DNA of 64,000 nucleotides from Microbulbifer hainanensis (GCF_014904735.1 NZ_JACZCR010000028.1:1-64000), one strand, 5' to 3'. Shown: positions 8,260 to 17,055, numbered from the stretch's first letter. The notes: generated by a model from the sequence alone, not told the origin. Numbers and translations: made by a program.

Positions 8260-11200
8260 ACGCAGTGCTAGAAAAAACACCCCAACCAGTAGACGCTACC
8301 GCGCGCAGCCACGCGCTGGACATCACCCGCAGCTTCGCGGTGTCAGCGCCAGCGGGATCCGGCAAAACCGGCCTGCTCACCCAGCGCGTCCTGAAGCTGC
8401 TGGCGAGCTGTCAGCAGCCGGAGGAAGTGCTGGCGATTACCTTTACCCGCAAAGCCGCCGGCGAAATGCGCGAGCGCCTGGTCCACGCGCTGCTATTGGC
8501 GCGCGATACCGAGCGCCCGGAAAATCCCCACGACGCCGTGACCTGGGACCTGGCCCGCAAACTGCTCGCCCGCGACCAGGAGCTGAACTGGCAGTTGCTG
8601 CAGATGCCGCAGCGCCTGCGTATCCAGACCATCGACGGTCTGTGCCGCAGCCTGGCCAGCCAGCTGCCGATCGAGAGCGGCCTCGGCGCGCCGGGGGAAC
8701 CGCTGGAGCAGACGCAGGTTGCCTTTGAAATGGCGGTAGTCAATCTGCTCAAGCGTCTCGACGGTGAAACGCCGGACAGCGCCCTGCAGGAATTATTGCT
8801 GCACCTGGACAACGACCTGGGCCAGCTCAACAAGCTGCTGCAGATACTGCTGGAAAAACGCGAGCAATGGCTCGGCCCCCTGCTGAGCGTCGGCCAGGAG
8901 GGCGCGCAGGACTATTTCCATTTCGCGATCGACGAACTGGTGGCGGAACACCTCGGTGACCTCGCGTCACACCTGCGCGGTTACGCCGGTGAGCTGGTGG
9001 AACTGGCCAGCTACGCCGGCCGGAACCTGCAACGGGAAAAACCCGCACACCCGCTGTGCCTCTGCGCTGACATGGACTCCCTGCCAGATCCGGACAACAG
9101 CGCCCTGCCCCTTTGGCTCGCGCTGACCGAGCTACTGGTCACCGGCAAGGGGGATATCCGCAAGGCGGTGGACAAGCGCGTGGGCTTTCCGGCCGTCGAC
9201 AAGAAAGATCCGGAAACGGCGCTGGCCAACGAGTACAAGGCACGGATCAAGGACCTGCTGGCTGAACTCGGCAGCAACGAAGCACTGCTCGCCGCAATCA
9301 ATGAGGTGCGCAACCTGCCGTCGGGCCTGGCGGAAAGTCAGTGGCAACTGCTGCAGGCGCTGGCACAGGTACTGCCCAATCTGGTCGCCCAATTGAAGCT
9401 GGTGTTCCAGCAACTCGGCGCTACCGACTACACCGAGGTTGCCCAGGCCGCCCTGATCGCGCTCGGCAACAGCGATGCACCCACGGATCTGGCGCTTAAA
9501 CTGGATGTGCAAACCCGACACATTCTCGTCGACGAGTTCCAGGACACGTCGCAGATGCAGCTGCAGTTGCTGGAAAAACTCACTGCCGGCTGGGAGTACG
9601 ACGATGGCCGCACGCTGTTTATCGTCGGTGACGGTATGCAGTCCTGTTACGGTTTCCGCAATGCCAACGTGGGTATTTTCCTCGATGCCCGCGCCCGCGG
9701 TATTGGCCAGGACAACGACAGGGTGCCCCTGCAGCCGCTGGACCTGCAGGTGAACTTCCGCTCGGAGAGCGCTGTGGTCGAATGGGTCAACGAGACCTTC
9801 CAGAGCGCTTTCCCGGCCGAGGACAATATCAGTCGCGGGGCCGTGCGCTATCTGCAGTCCCACGCGTTCAAAGGAGACAAGTGGCCCGCCCCGGCGGTGA
9901 ATTTCTACGGTTGCGTGGATGACGAGGAACGCGATCGCGAAGCCCAGCAGGTGGTGGCCCTGGTAAGGGACCTGCACGCCAAAGATCCCGACGGCCGCAT
10001 CGCCATTCTGGTGCGCAAGAAAAAACACCTGGGCCGTGTATTGCCGGCCCTCGGCGCCGCCGGCATTCCTTTCCAGGCGCCGGACCTGGCGCCACTGGCC
10101 AGCAAAATGGTCGTACTCGACCTGCTCAGCCTGACCCGCGCGCTGCTCGACCCGAGCGATCGCATCAGCTGGCTGGCCCTGCTGCGCGCTCCCTGGTCCG
10201 GCCTGCAATTGCCGGATCTGTATACCCTGGCCAATTACGGCAATGGCGACACCGCGCCGACAGATACCAGCGCACGCCCGCTGCTGCTCGCACTCGAAGA
10301 AATCGATACGATTCCGCTGCTGAGTGACGACGGCCGCGCCCGACTGCATCGCGCCGCGCAGCCGATCCTGCAGGCCTGGCGGCAGCGCGGACGCAAGCCG
10401 CTGCGGGGCTGGATAGAGGGGCTGTGGCTCGCCCTCGGCGGCCCCGCCACCGTCACGCACAAAGGCGAACTCGACAATGTGCAGGATTTCTTCCAGCTCC
10501 TGGAAAAATTCGACAGCGGCGGGACCATCGGCGACTGGCAGCAGTTTTACAATGCACTGGAGAAACTGTTCGCCCGGCCCGGCCAGGATACCGGCGTGCA
10601 GGTCATGACGATCCACAAATCCAAGGGCCTGGAATTCGAGCATGTGCTGATTCCCGGGCTCGACCAGGGCGGCAAACCCGGTGGCGACCAGCTGCTGCGC
10701 TGGGCCGAGTGGTTGAATCACGAGGGTGAAAGCCGCTTCCTGCTCGCGCCGAAGAGCGCCCGCGGTGACAGTGATCCGCTGTTCGATTACCTCAAGCACG
10801 ACAACAACGAGCGCGAGCGTTTAGAAGGAACGCGCCTGCTCTACGTAGGCTGCACACGCGCCATTCGCTCCCTGCACCTGCTCGCCTGCGTCAAACGGGA
10901 CGAGAAAAAGCAGACATTGAAATCACCGGGTGCCGCCGCGCTGCTCGCCGGAATCTGGCCGTCGATACTGCAGAATGAAAACAATGAATGGTGTCACTGG
11001 CTGGAAGCGCCAGACACTGAATTGGAAGATAGCCAGAACCGCAGCGACAGGGATTACCTGTTGCGCCTGCCGCAGAGCTGGCAGGTGCCTGCCCTGCCGA
11101 GACGGGACTGGCTGGCCGAATACCGTACACCGGATTACCAACCGGCGGAATCCGACGAGCCCAATACGCCCCCTAACATTCCTGCAGAGATGGGCCAGGT

Positions 11201-11732
11201 CGCTCAGCGCTGGCTACGCCACGCCGGTACCGTAGCCCATGAAACCCTCGCAACCATCGCGGAAACCGGCGTGGAGCAGTGGAATTTTGAGCGGGTACAA
11301 CAACAGCGCCCCCTGTGGCAATTGCGTTTAAGCCAGCTCGGCCTGTATGGAAGTGGCCTGGAAAAAGCCAGGGAGAAAGTCGAGCAGGCGATCACCAATA
11401 CCCTCGCCAGCAAAGAGGGACGCTGGCTACTCGACGGCAACCACAGCGCATCCGCGTGCGAAATGGAACTGCACAGTGGCGGCCGCCAGCTCCGCCGCTC
11501 CATCGTCGACCGGACGTTTATTGACGAAAACGGAGCGCGCTGGATTGTGGACTACAAGACTGCAGAGCCCACAGCAGCGGAAATCGAGGACGAGTTTATC
11601 GCCGCCCAGCTGGAGCGCTACCGTGCACAACTGGAGACCTATCGCAAGCTCTTCTATGCCCGCGGTGAGCGCGACATCCGCTGCGCGCTGTATTTCCCGC
11701 TGCTACAGAAGCTCGCCGAGCTTCCGCAATAG
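8256..11732 (+). CDS. AddA-like UvrD-family helicase with C-terminal nuclease
   Basis: The 1158-residue protein is a superfamily-1A helicase/exonuclease. Visible motifs: Walker A SAPAGSGKT (about 30-38), motif Ia ITFTRKAAGEMRERL, motif II DEFQDTSQMQ (from 426), motif III GDGMQSCYGFRNA, motif V TIHKSKGLEFEHV, motif VI LLYVGCTRA, and a C-terminal PD-(D/E)XK nuclease with IVDYKTAEP (Asp1099, Lys1101). It should unwind and resect broken DNA ends together with the AddB-like protein at 4421, as AddAB or RecBCD do. The start overlaps the stop of the inserted DUF1311 gene by four bases, so translation may now be coupled to that foreign gene. Confidence 0.88.
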   Translation: MNAVLEKTPQPVDATARSHALDITRSFAVSAPAGSGKTGLLTQRVLKLLASCQQPEEVLAITFTRKAAGEMRERLVHALLLARDTERPENPHDAVTWDLARKLLARDQELNWQLLQMPQRLRIQTIDGLCRSLASQLPIESGLGAPGEPLEQTQVAFEMAVVNLLKRLDGETPDSALQELLLHLDNDLGQLNKLLQILLEKREQWLGPLLSVGQEGAQDYFHFAIDELVAEHLGDLASHLRGYAGELVELASYAGRNLQREKPAHPLCLCADMDSLPDPDNSALPLWLALTELLVTGKGDIRKAVDKRVGFPAVDKKDPETALANEYKARIKDLLAELGSNEALLAAINEVRNLPSGLAESQWQLLQALAQVLPNLVAQLKLVFQQLGATDYTEVAQAALIALGNSDAPTDLALKLDVQTRHILVDEFQDTSQMQLQLLEKLTAGWEYDDGRTLFIVGDGMQSCYGFRNANVGIFLDARARGIGQDNDRVPLQPLDLQVNFRSESAVVEWVNETFQSAFPAEDNISRGAVRYLQSHAFKGDKWPAPAVNFYGCVDDEERDREAQQVVALVRDLHAKDPDGRIAILVRKKKHLGRVLPALGAAGIPFQAPDLAPLASKMVVLDLLSLTRALLDPSDRISWLALLRAPWSGLQLPDLYTLANYGNGDTAPTDTSARPLLLALEEIDTIPLLSDDGRARLHRAAQPILQAWRQRGRKPLRGWIEGLWLALGGPATVTHKGELDNVQDFFQLLEKFDSGGTIGDWQQFYNALEKLFARPGQDTGVQVMTIHKSKGLEFEHVLIPGLDQGGKPGGDQLLRWAEWLNHEGESRFLLAPKSARGDSDPLFDYLKHDNNERERLEGTRLLYVGCTRAIRSLHLLACVKRDEKKQTLKSPGAAALLAGIWPSILQNENNEWCHWLEAPDTELEDSQNRSDRDYLLRLPQSWQVPALPRRDWLAEYRTPDYQPAESDEPNTPPNIPAEMGQVAQRWLRHAGTVAHETLATIAETGVEQWNFERVQQQRPLWQLRLSQLGLYGSGLEKAREKVEQAITNTLASKEGRWLLDGNHSASACEMELHSGGRQLRRSIVDRTFIDENGARWIVDYKTAEPTAAEIEDEFIAAQLERYRAQLETYRKLFYARGERDIRCALYFPLLQKLAELPQ

Positions 11733-12071
11733 GGCCGACTTGGGGCGACGGCGGACATCTAACGCCGTCCCCTACCCCGCCCCCTACCCCGCCTCTACCG
11801 AAATCGCGCCGGGGCCAAATCGACATTCGTAAGAAGTCACCCGGCGTGCTACTCATCCGCGCCACATTGAAACAGCTCCACATTGGCGAGTGAATTATCC
11901 CAAGATTGTGCTCGCCATAGGATGCTTTTGCCCCGCACATCGTAAGGCACTGAATACCAGTTAGTTACAAATGAAACCCTCGCCCTGCCCCAACGGGCTG
12001 AGTAGGATAGACGGCCGCCCTGGCGCCAGAGCCACGGCGGCTAAAGGATTACACAGTATTTAGTGAGAGCC
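11733..12071. other. Intergenic region before DAHP synthase
   Basis: A GC-rich imperfect hairpin (GGGGCGACGGCG at 11742-11753 against CGCCGTCCCC at 11763-11772) follows the AddA-like gene and could end its transcript, though no T-run follows. The segment CCCTACCCCGCC is directly repeated just after it. I see no TyrR box, Trp-type leader peptide or convincing promoter in the rest. Confidence 0.4.
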
Positions 12072-13145
12072 ATGACCACACAGCAGTTCGACGACCTGAA
12101 TGTCGTCTCCCAGGAAATCCTGATCAGCCCAGAGCAGCTGAAAGCCGAGCTGCCCGTCAGCGATGCCGCGGAAACCACCGTCGCCGCCGGGCGCGCAGCA
12201 GTACGCGATATCCTCGACCGCAAAGACCACCGCTTGATGGTGGTAATCGGCCCCTGCTCCGTACACGATGTCGATGCCGCCATCGACTATGCGCAGCGCC
12301 TGAAAAAAGTTGCGGACCAGGTGTCCGACACCCTGCTGATTGTCATGCGCGTCTATTTCGAGAAGCCCCGCACTACCGTGGGCTGGAAAGGCCTGATCAA
12401 CGACCCCTTCCTGAATGACTCGTTCAAGATTCAGGACGGCCTGCACATCGGTCGCAAACTACTGCTCGATATCGCCGAACTCGGCCTGCCCACGGCCACC
12501 GAAGCGCTGGACCCGATTTCGCCACAGTACCTGCAGGACCTGATTTCCTGGTCCGCCATCGGCGCGCGTACCACCGAATCCCAGACCCACCGGGAAATGG
12601 CCAGCGGCCTCTCCTCTGCCGTGGGCTTCAAGAACGGCACCGACGGCAGCCTGGATGTGGCGATCAACGCGCTGCAATCCGTCGCCCACCCGCACCGCTT
12701 CCTCGGTATCAACAAGGAAGGCCAGGTGGCCATCATCCATACCGCAGGTAACCAGTATGGTCACGTAGTACTGCGCGGCGGCAACGACAAGCCGAACTAC
12801 GATTCGGTCAGCGTCGCCATGTGCGAGCAGGAACTGCGCAGCGCCGGCATCATGCCGAATATCATGGTTGACTGCAGCCACGCCAACTCCAATAAGAACC
12901 ACGAGTTACAGCCCCTGGTGGTCGATAACGTTACCCATCAGATTCTGGATGGCAACAAGTCCATTATCGGTATCATGGTGGAAAGCAACCTTAAGGCCGG
13001 CAACCAGAAGATTCTGGAAGATCACAGCCAGATGGAATACGGCCTTTCGGTAACGGATAAGTGTATCGACTGGGAAACCACCGAGCAGTTACTGGTGTCG
13101 ATGGCCGACCAGCTGCGTGATGTACTGAAAACTCGCAATGGCTAA
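12072..13145 (+). CDS. Class I 3-deoxy-7-phosphoheptulonate (DAHP) synthase, AroF/G/H type
   Basis: DAHP synthase condenses phosphoenolpyruvate and erythrose 4-phosphate, the first step of the shikimate pathway. The 357-residue protein has the type I-alpha hallmarks: VVIGPCSVHD (metal-binding Cys), MRVYFEKPRTTVGWKG, SAIGARTTESQTHREMASGL, VGFKNGTDG, and VDCSHANSNKNH with its metal-site His. The ATG at 12072 is chosen over a GTG three codons earlier because the family typically begins near TTQQ.DDLNVVS. Which aromatic amino acid inhibits it cannot be decided from motifs seen by eye, so no paralogue symbol is given. It is transcribed alone and ends at a good terminator. Confidence 0.93.
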   Translation: MTTQQFDDLNVVSQEILISPEQLKAELPVSDAAETTVAAGRAAVRDILDRKDHRLMVVIGPCSVHDVDAAIDYAQRLKKVADQVSDTLLIVMRVYFEKPRTTVGWKGLINDPFLNDSFKIQDGLHIGRKLLLDIAELGLPTATEALDPISPQYLQDLISWSAIGARTTESQTHREMASGLSSAVGFKNGTDGSLDVAINALQSVAHPHRFLGINKEGQVAIIHTAGNQYGHVVLRGGNDKPNYDSVSVAMCEQELRSAGIMPNIMVDCSHANSNKNHELQPLVVDNVTHQILDGNKSIIGIMVESNLKAGNQKILEDHSQMEYGLSVTDKCIDWETTEQLLVSMADQLRDVLKTRNG

Positions 13146-13165
13146 CTAAATACACCTGTCCTACT

Positions 13166-13202
13166 AAAGATAAGGGCCGAGTCATCGGCCTTTATCATCT
13201 TT
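13166..13202 (+). terminator. Rho-independent terminator after DAHP synthase
   Basis: AAGATAAGGGCCGA pairs with TCGGCCTTTATCATCTT around a GTCA loop. This is a long stem with one or two mismatches, flanked by A and T runs, so it could act in both directions. It lies 20 bases past the stop codon. Confidence 0.8.
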
Positions 13203-13226
13203 CCGATTCCCGCCCTCCAGCTCACG

Positions 13227-13418
13227 TCACTTCTTTCTGAATAAAATTGGGAATCTGATAAAAGATTCCTCACTCTGGCGAATATACCGCCATAATCCCG
13301 GATCAAGTCGTCCACCCAGGACAAGTACCAGCGCGGCTACAGGTACAATAAGGAAATCCGTCAGGACAAAAGATAAGAATTTGGGTATCAAAGTTTTTGG
13401 TGTCGCCTCATGCCACAT
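13227..13418 (-). CDS. Possible small single-pass membrane protein
   Basis: A reading frame of 63 residues from ATG 13418 (a TTG at 13427 is also possible) encodes one hydrophobic helix, FVLTDFLIVPVAALVLVLGG, followed by a polar tail ending in FRKK. There is no clear Shine-Dalgarno sequence and I recognise no family. It may be a real small membrane protein of the accessory patch, the tail of a decayed gene, or chance. It converges on the DAHP synthase terminator. Confidence 0.3.
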   Translation of the reverse strand: MWHEATPKTLIPKFLSFVLTDFLIVPVAALVLVLGGRLDPGLWRYIRQSEESFIRFPILFRKK

Positions 13419-13427
13419 TAGCGTCAA

Positions 13428-13701
13428 GGCTCAGATGGCTTAAACGTCAAAACAGGAAAACCGAAATTATTTTGGGAAACTGTTCAACGGATAGGAGAAC
13501 ATTGGTAACGACATGTAAGCTAAAACTGCTTGTGTTCAATAGCCGGCTTTATTTATCTTTATAAAGCGCGCGGCAATATCCAAATGCAACTTAAAGACAC
13601 CTCCGAATGGCGTTCTTTTAAGAATCAGATTTTTGGCATGGATTTCGACAATCTGATTAATAACCAATGAAATTCGTATAACTTTCAAGGAAGGAAAACT
13701 C
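13428..13701. other. AT-rich intergenic region with inverted repeat before the metallopeptidase gene
   Basis: No gene seen. AATCAGATT (13623-13631) and AATCTGATT (13650-13658) form a perfect 9-bp inverted repeat with an 18-base spacer, about 45 bases upstream of the metallopeptidase start. It may be an operator or an mRNA hairpin. A strong ribosome site (AAGGAAGG) precedes the ATG at 13702. Confidence 0.45.
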
Positions 13702-14382
13702 ATGGGGTTTGTAATTCAGGATTCATATACAAAAGGACTTATTGGTACACTTCAAGAAGAAGTGCTCTCCGCGCTATCGGAAGCTGCCAATCGAGTCAGG
13801 TCCAGGCAAGCGGACGCTGCCGTAACTCGTTGGTTTGGCGACACATCCGACGCCACGCGAAATCATATTCAAAGATCCCTTTCCAGAATGCGAACCATCC
13901 TTAATTGTGAGCAAATCCAATTAGGGTTTACATCACTAAAAAAGGTTACCGCTGGCGGGGCCACCAGCCTGGTCCGGGGTGGAAGTAATGCAGCCGCCCA
14001 GCGATCAACCTCCGGTTTGCGACCTCTCAATAGCACCCTTCCTTCCTATGCCGGCGCAGGCTTCCATCAATCTAACATGTGGTTGGACGAGGGATTTAAC
14101 CGTTTGCCAAAATATCTCCCCTTAGCGGGAGGTGCTATTGACTCGAGTGGCTGGAATCAAAGTAAATTCAATACGATTGTGCATGAGCTTTCACACTTGC
14201 TGCTTGGGACCGTAGACTGTGTCGACGGTGCCGGCAATACACAATACGGCGCTCAAAGGGCAGAAGCATTGGCTTTGCACGGAATCACCTACGCTCATTA
14301 CAACCCGCCCTTTGCAGCGCTCCACAATGCAGAAAACTGGGGTATCTTTGTTGAAGCCGCAGGAAGAAACAAAGGCACCTGA
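13702..14382 (+). CDS. M35-like (lysine-specific/aspzincin-type) zinc metallopeptidase
   Basis: The 226-residue protein has HELSH at 161-165, the zinc-binding HExxH, followed by GT-V-D (Asp172) and Y182-G183. This is the spacing of the aspzincin signature HExxH...GTxD..YG of the M35/peptidyl-Lys metalloendopeptidase fold. The C-terminal LHNAENWGIFVEAAG matches the family's NA.NW.. segment, and the N-terminal WFGDTSDATRNHI region also fits. No signal peptide or membrane segment is seen, which is unusual for a protease of this group and raises the possibility of an intracellular role or delivery by a specialised secretion system. Start choice is supported by AAGGAAGG. Composition is AT-rich. 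Confidence 0.7.
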   Translation: MGFVIQDSYTKGLIGTLQEEVLSALSEAANRVRSRQADAAVTRWFGDTSDATRNHIQRSLSRMRTILNCEQIQLGFTSLKKVTAGGATSLVRGGSNAAAQRSTSGLRPLNSTLPSYAGAGFHQSNMWLDEGFNRLPKYLPLAGGAIDSSGWNQSKFNTIVHELSHLLLGTVDCVDGAGNTQYGAQRAEALALHGITYAHYNPPFAALHNAENWGIFVEAAGRNKGT

Positions 14383-14674
14383 AAGCGATTACGTGTCCAG
14401 AGTCAAGCGCTGAAAATAAAACTCCAGAACAATACTTTTCAACTTGTATTTTTCGCACTTTCTCCAGAAGCCGCTGAATTTAAATCATTTCATAGGCGGC
14501 TCATAATAATGAGCTGCCTAATGGACGTCGAGATAACAACAAAAGCATCACATTGCGTAAAAAAGGCTTTACGCTCATACCGCAACCTCATTCTCACTGA
14601 CATACCCCTACGTTTTGCCGAAACAATGTGCAAATATCAATCCACATTCACCGCGATATCCATAGCCAGAAAAG
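14383..14674. other. AT-rich spacer between metallopeptidase and Coq7-like genes
   Basis: No convincing gene. A 69-codon frame from 14509 overlaps the Coq7-like start and resembles nothing known. It may hold the promoter of the Coq7-like gene, but I cannot point to clear -35/-10 boxes. Confidence 0.35.
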
Positions 14675-15214
14675 ATGGAATACAAAGAAAGCAAAGGCAA
14701 TGTCGACACTCCCAATAAGATTCTAAAGGTAAATCATGCGGGAGAATTTGGGGCGACAAATATCTATAAGTCTCAGCTGTTTATATCGCAATTTTTCATG
14801 AAAGATCTCGTACCTCTTTTAGAATCTTTTTTAGAAGATGAAAAAAGACACCTGAATATTTTCTGGACTGAGATTCGAGCAAGGAACGGTATCAGATGCA
14901 AAAGTTACTGGCTTTGCGGCATTGGCGGTTACGTTATGGGCTTTGTTTCATCGATGCTGGGCAGGAAAGGGATAATGGCTTGCACCTGGGCGGTTGAATC
15001 CGTCGTAGTTGACCACTTGCAGACACAGCTAAGATATCTGGAACGTAAATCTGACCAACGTGCATACGATACCGTCATTTCAATTCTTGAAGATGAAAAG
15101 AATCATAGAGATATAGGCATCGAGCATGGTGGAAGGAATAATATCTGGTACGCTCCCCTGAGATTCTCCATAAAAATGTTTACCGAAGGCGTTATAAGAT
15201 TCGGAATGCGCTAA
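14675..15214 (+). CDS. Coq7-type di-iron hydroxylase (demethoxyubiquinone hydroxylase family)
   Basis: Coq7 proteins hydroxylate a ubiquinone precursor using a carboxylate-bridged di-iron centre. All expected ligands are visible in this 179-residue protein: Glu24 in VNHAGEFGA, Glu56 and His59 in EDEKRH, Glu108 and a nearby His in the middle helix, and Glu141/His144 in EDEKNH. The first helix (KILKVNHAGEFGATNIYKSQ) is highly typical. The gene stands alone in an AT-rich patch rather than with ubiquinone genes, so it may be a horizontally acquired copy or a paralogue with another substrate. The ribosome site is weak. Confidence 0.8.
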   Translation: MEYKESKGNVDTPNKILKVNHAGEFGATNIYKSQLFISQFFMKDLVPLLESFLEDEKRHLNIFWTEIRARNGIRCKSYWLCGIGGYVMGFVSSMLGRKGIMACTWAVESVVVDHLQTQLRYLERKSDQRAYDTVISILEDEKNHRDIGIEHGGRNNIWYAPLRFSIKMFTEGVIRFGMR

Positions 15215-15340
15215 ACGCTTTTTAAATGCATGCCGAAAATCACAAGCTTCCAAGTAATCAGCATGGCCTATTATCGAGCAACAAACGCCCAGAACTAGCC
15301 ACAACTGACTGCGGTGCTCAACCGAGGAGATATTGCACCA

Positions 15341-16438
15341 ATGAAGAAACTCATCACTTGTCTGCTTCTACTGACCACACACTCTAGCCTTGCAGCTGAA
15401 CAGCATCAGCCTTACGCCAGTGCAGAGCCCTATGACATTGCAGCGTTCGTCCAAAAAATAGACGACCTGCGCAAAGATGCCAAGATCCCCGGGCTATCCG
15501 TTGCCGTCGTCAAGGATCATGCGATCCTTCTCGCTACGGGATTGGGTTTCGCCGATATGGAACGCAGCATTCCTGCCACCGCCGAGACGCCCTACGATAT
15601 TGCATCCGTGGCAAAACCGCTCTCTGCCGCTGTTGCTCTGCGGCTCGTCGAGGAGGGACTGCTGGATCTCGATGAACCTCTCGTTAATTACAGCGAATGG
15701 AAAGAGTTCTGCAACGGGTTCAGTCAGCAGCCGACGATTCTCGCCAAGGGGCTCCACTGCCAATCTTCAGCCCACACACTGAGACACTTACTGTCCCACA
15801 CCGCGACGGGCACCCCCGGCACCCACTTCTCGTACAATCCCGTCCTCTATTCCTGGGCATCTCGCCCTATCATGGCCGTCGCTGACGGTTCTTTCTCATC
15901 GCTCGTCAAACAGTACGACTTTGCTCCAGCCGATATGACAATGTCGGCACGTAAGTATCGTGATTTGCCGCTACGGGAAGACTTGGCCAAGCAACAAGCC
16001 CAGCCCTATCGTATCGACAGTACCGGCACAGCTTTACCCGCAGCCCCGCGCCGCCCGCAGGGCGATGGCGCTGCTGGCGGTGTCGTTTCCACAGTAATAG
16101 ATCTTGCCAAATTCGATATTGCTCTTGATCAGGGAAAGTTAATCTCAGCAAAGTCACGAAAGGAAATGATGACACCGACGCGACTGCGCGACGGGAAAAA
16201 AGCTCCCTATGGATTGGGCTGGTTTATCCAGGAATACAAGGGCAATAAGCTCGTCTGGCACTCGGGATGGTGGGATGACGCCTACTCCGCGCTATATCTC
16301 AAGGTTCCCAAGAAGAATCTCAGTTTTATCATCCTGGCGAACAGTGAAGGGGTCTGGTGGGACAATCCGCCAGAACGTGCAGAAGTAGAGCGCTCTCTGT
16401 TTGCTCAGGCTTTTCTTTCCGCCTTTGTTGATCGCTAG
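15341..16438 (+). CDS. Beta-lactamase-family serine hydrolase (class C/esterase type), exported
   Basis: The 365-residue protein begins with a signal peptide (MKKLITCLLLLTTHSSLAA) and has the penicillin-binding/class C fold motifs: Ser89-Val-Ala-Lys92 (SxxK nucleophile), SYNP in the Tyr-x-Asn position, and WHSGWWDD as the third (KTG-like, HSG) motif. The family includes esterases, D-amino peptidases and carboxypeptidases as well as beta-lactamases, and HSG with a YxN is commoner among the esterase-like members. The ATG at 15341 is chosen because it gives a clean signal peptide; an in-frame upstream start at 15314 does not. Periplasmic or secreted; substrate unknown. Confidence 0.85.
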   Translation: MKKLITCLLLLTTHSSLAAEQHQPYASAEPYDIAAFVQKIDDLRKDAKIPGLSVAVVKDHAILLATGLGFADMERSIPATAETPYDIASVAKPLSAAVALRLVEEGLLDLDEPLVNYSEWKEFCNGFSQQPTILAKGLHCQSSAHTLRHLLSHTATGTPGTHFSYNPVLYSWASRPIMAVADGSFSSLVKQYDFAPADMTMSARKYRDLPLREDLAKQQAQPYRIDSTGTALPAAPRRPQGDGAAGGVVSTVIDLAKFDIALDQGKLISAKSRKEMMTPTRLRDGKKAPYGLGWFIQEYKGNKLVWHSGWWDDAYSALYLKVPKKNLSFIILANSEGVWWDNPPERAEVERSLFAQAFLSAFVDR

Positions 16439-16587
16439 CTCTGGCCGCATAATAGCCGTCACCGCAAAGGCTAATTCCAGGATGCGGAGAGGGCTCGAAA
16501 CGCCCATCGATCTGTATGGCCACGTCCTCATCCAGTGCGCAATTTCGACCATAGTCTGCCAACTGAAAATGGCTCAGGAGATAAGCT

Positions 16588-17055
16588 GTGAAACACCCCC
16601 TTCTCGGTGGCTGCGCCTGCAGCAAGGTCCGCTACGAATGCCTGGAAGGGCCACTGGTACAGCTGATCTGCCATTGCCGCGATTGCCAGCAGGCCAGCGG
16701 CGGTGCATTTTCAGCCTTTGTTATTGTGCCGCGCGACCGATTGGCCTATAGCGCCGGCAGCTTGCGCTACCATGACGTGACGGCGGAAAGTGGCCGGCTC
16801 TTGCGGCGACAGTTTTGCTGCGAGTGTGGATCTCCGGTTTCCGCCCACTGGCCAGACTTCAATAGTGTTGAGCTCCTCACTGTGGCCAGTCTCGACGAGC
16901 AGAGTGTCTTCAAGCCAACCCATGAATTATGGGTTTCCCGCGCCGAGGCCTGGCACCCGTTTCACCCGGATACGATTAAGGTACAAGACGGCCCGGGAAG
17001 TGAAGTGGTGCGGGATCCGCTGCGGGCCTACTTTGCCGCACGCCGGAACCGATAA
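16588..17055 (+). CDS. GFA (glutathione-dependent formaldehyde-activating-like) family protein
   Basis: The 155-residue zinc-binding protein has the GFA/Mss4-like cysteine pattern: GGCACSKVRY near the N-terminus, CHCRDCQQASGG (about 31-42), and FCCECGSPV (about 75-83). Members bind zinc and some bind glutathione or S-hydroxymethylglutathione, but most are functionally uncharacterised. The start is GTG at 16588, supported by CAGGAG eight bases upstream. It is followed by about 60 bases and then a miniature transposable element. There are no formaldehyde-metabolism genes nearby, so the pathway is unknown. Confidence 0.9.
   Translation: MKHPLLGGCACSKVRYECLEGPLVQLICHCRDCQQASGGAFSAFVIVPRDRLAYSAGSLRYHDVTAESGRLLRRQFCCECGSPVSAHWPDFNSVELLTVASLDEQSVFKPTHELWVSRAEAWHPFHPDTIKVQDGPGSEVVRDPLRAYFAARRNR

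Noticed and set aside
9132..10799. Long minus-strand open frame (555 codons) opposite the AddA-like gene
   Set aside because: Antisense to intact helicase motifs; no family features; shadow frame.
11733..12071. Possible TyrR box or attenuator leader ahead of DAHP synthase
   Set aside because: No TGTAAA-N6-TTTACA match and no short leader peptide rich in aromatic codons; the only hairpin follows the upstream gene.
14509..14718. 69-codon frame between the metallopeptidase and Coq7-like genes
   Set aside because: Overlaps the well-supported Coq7-like start, has no ribosome site, and resembles no family.
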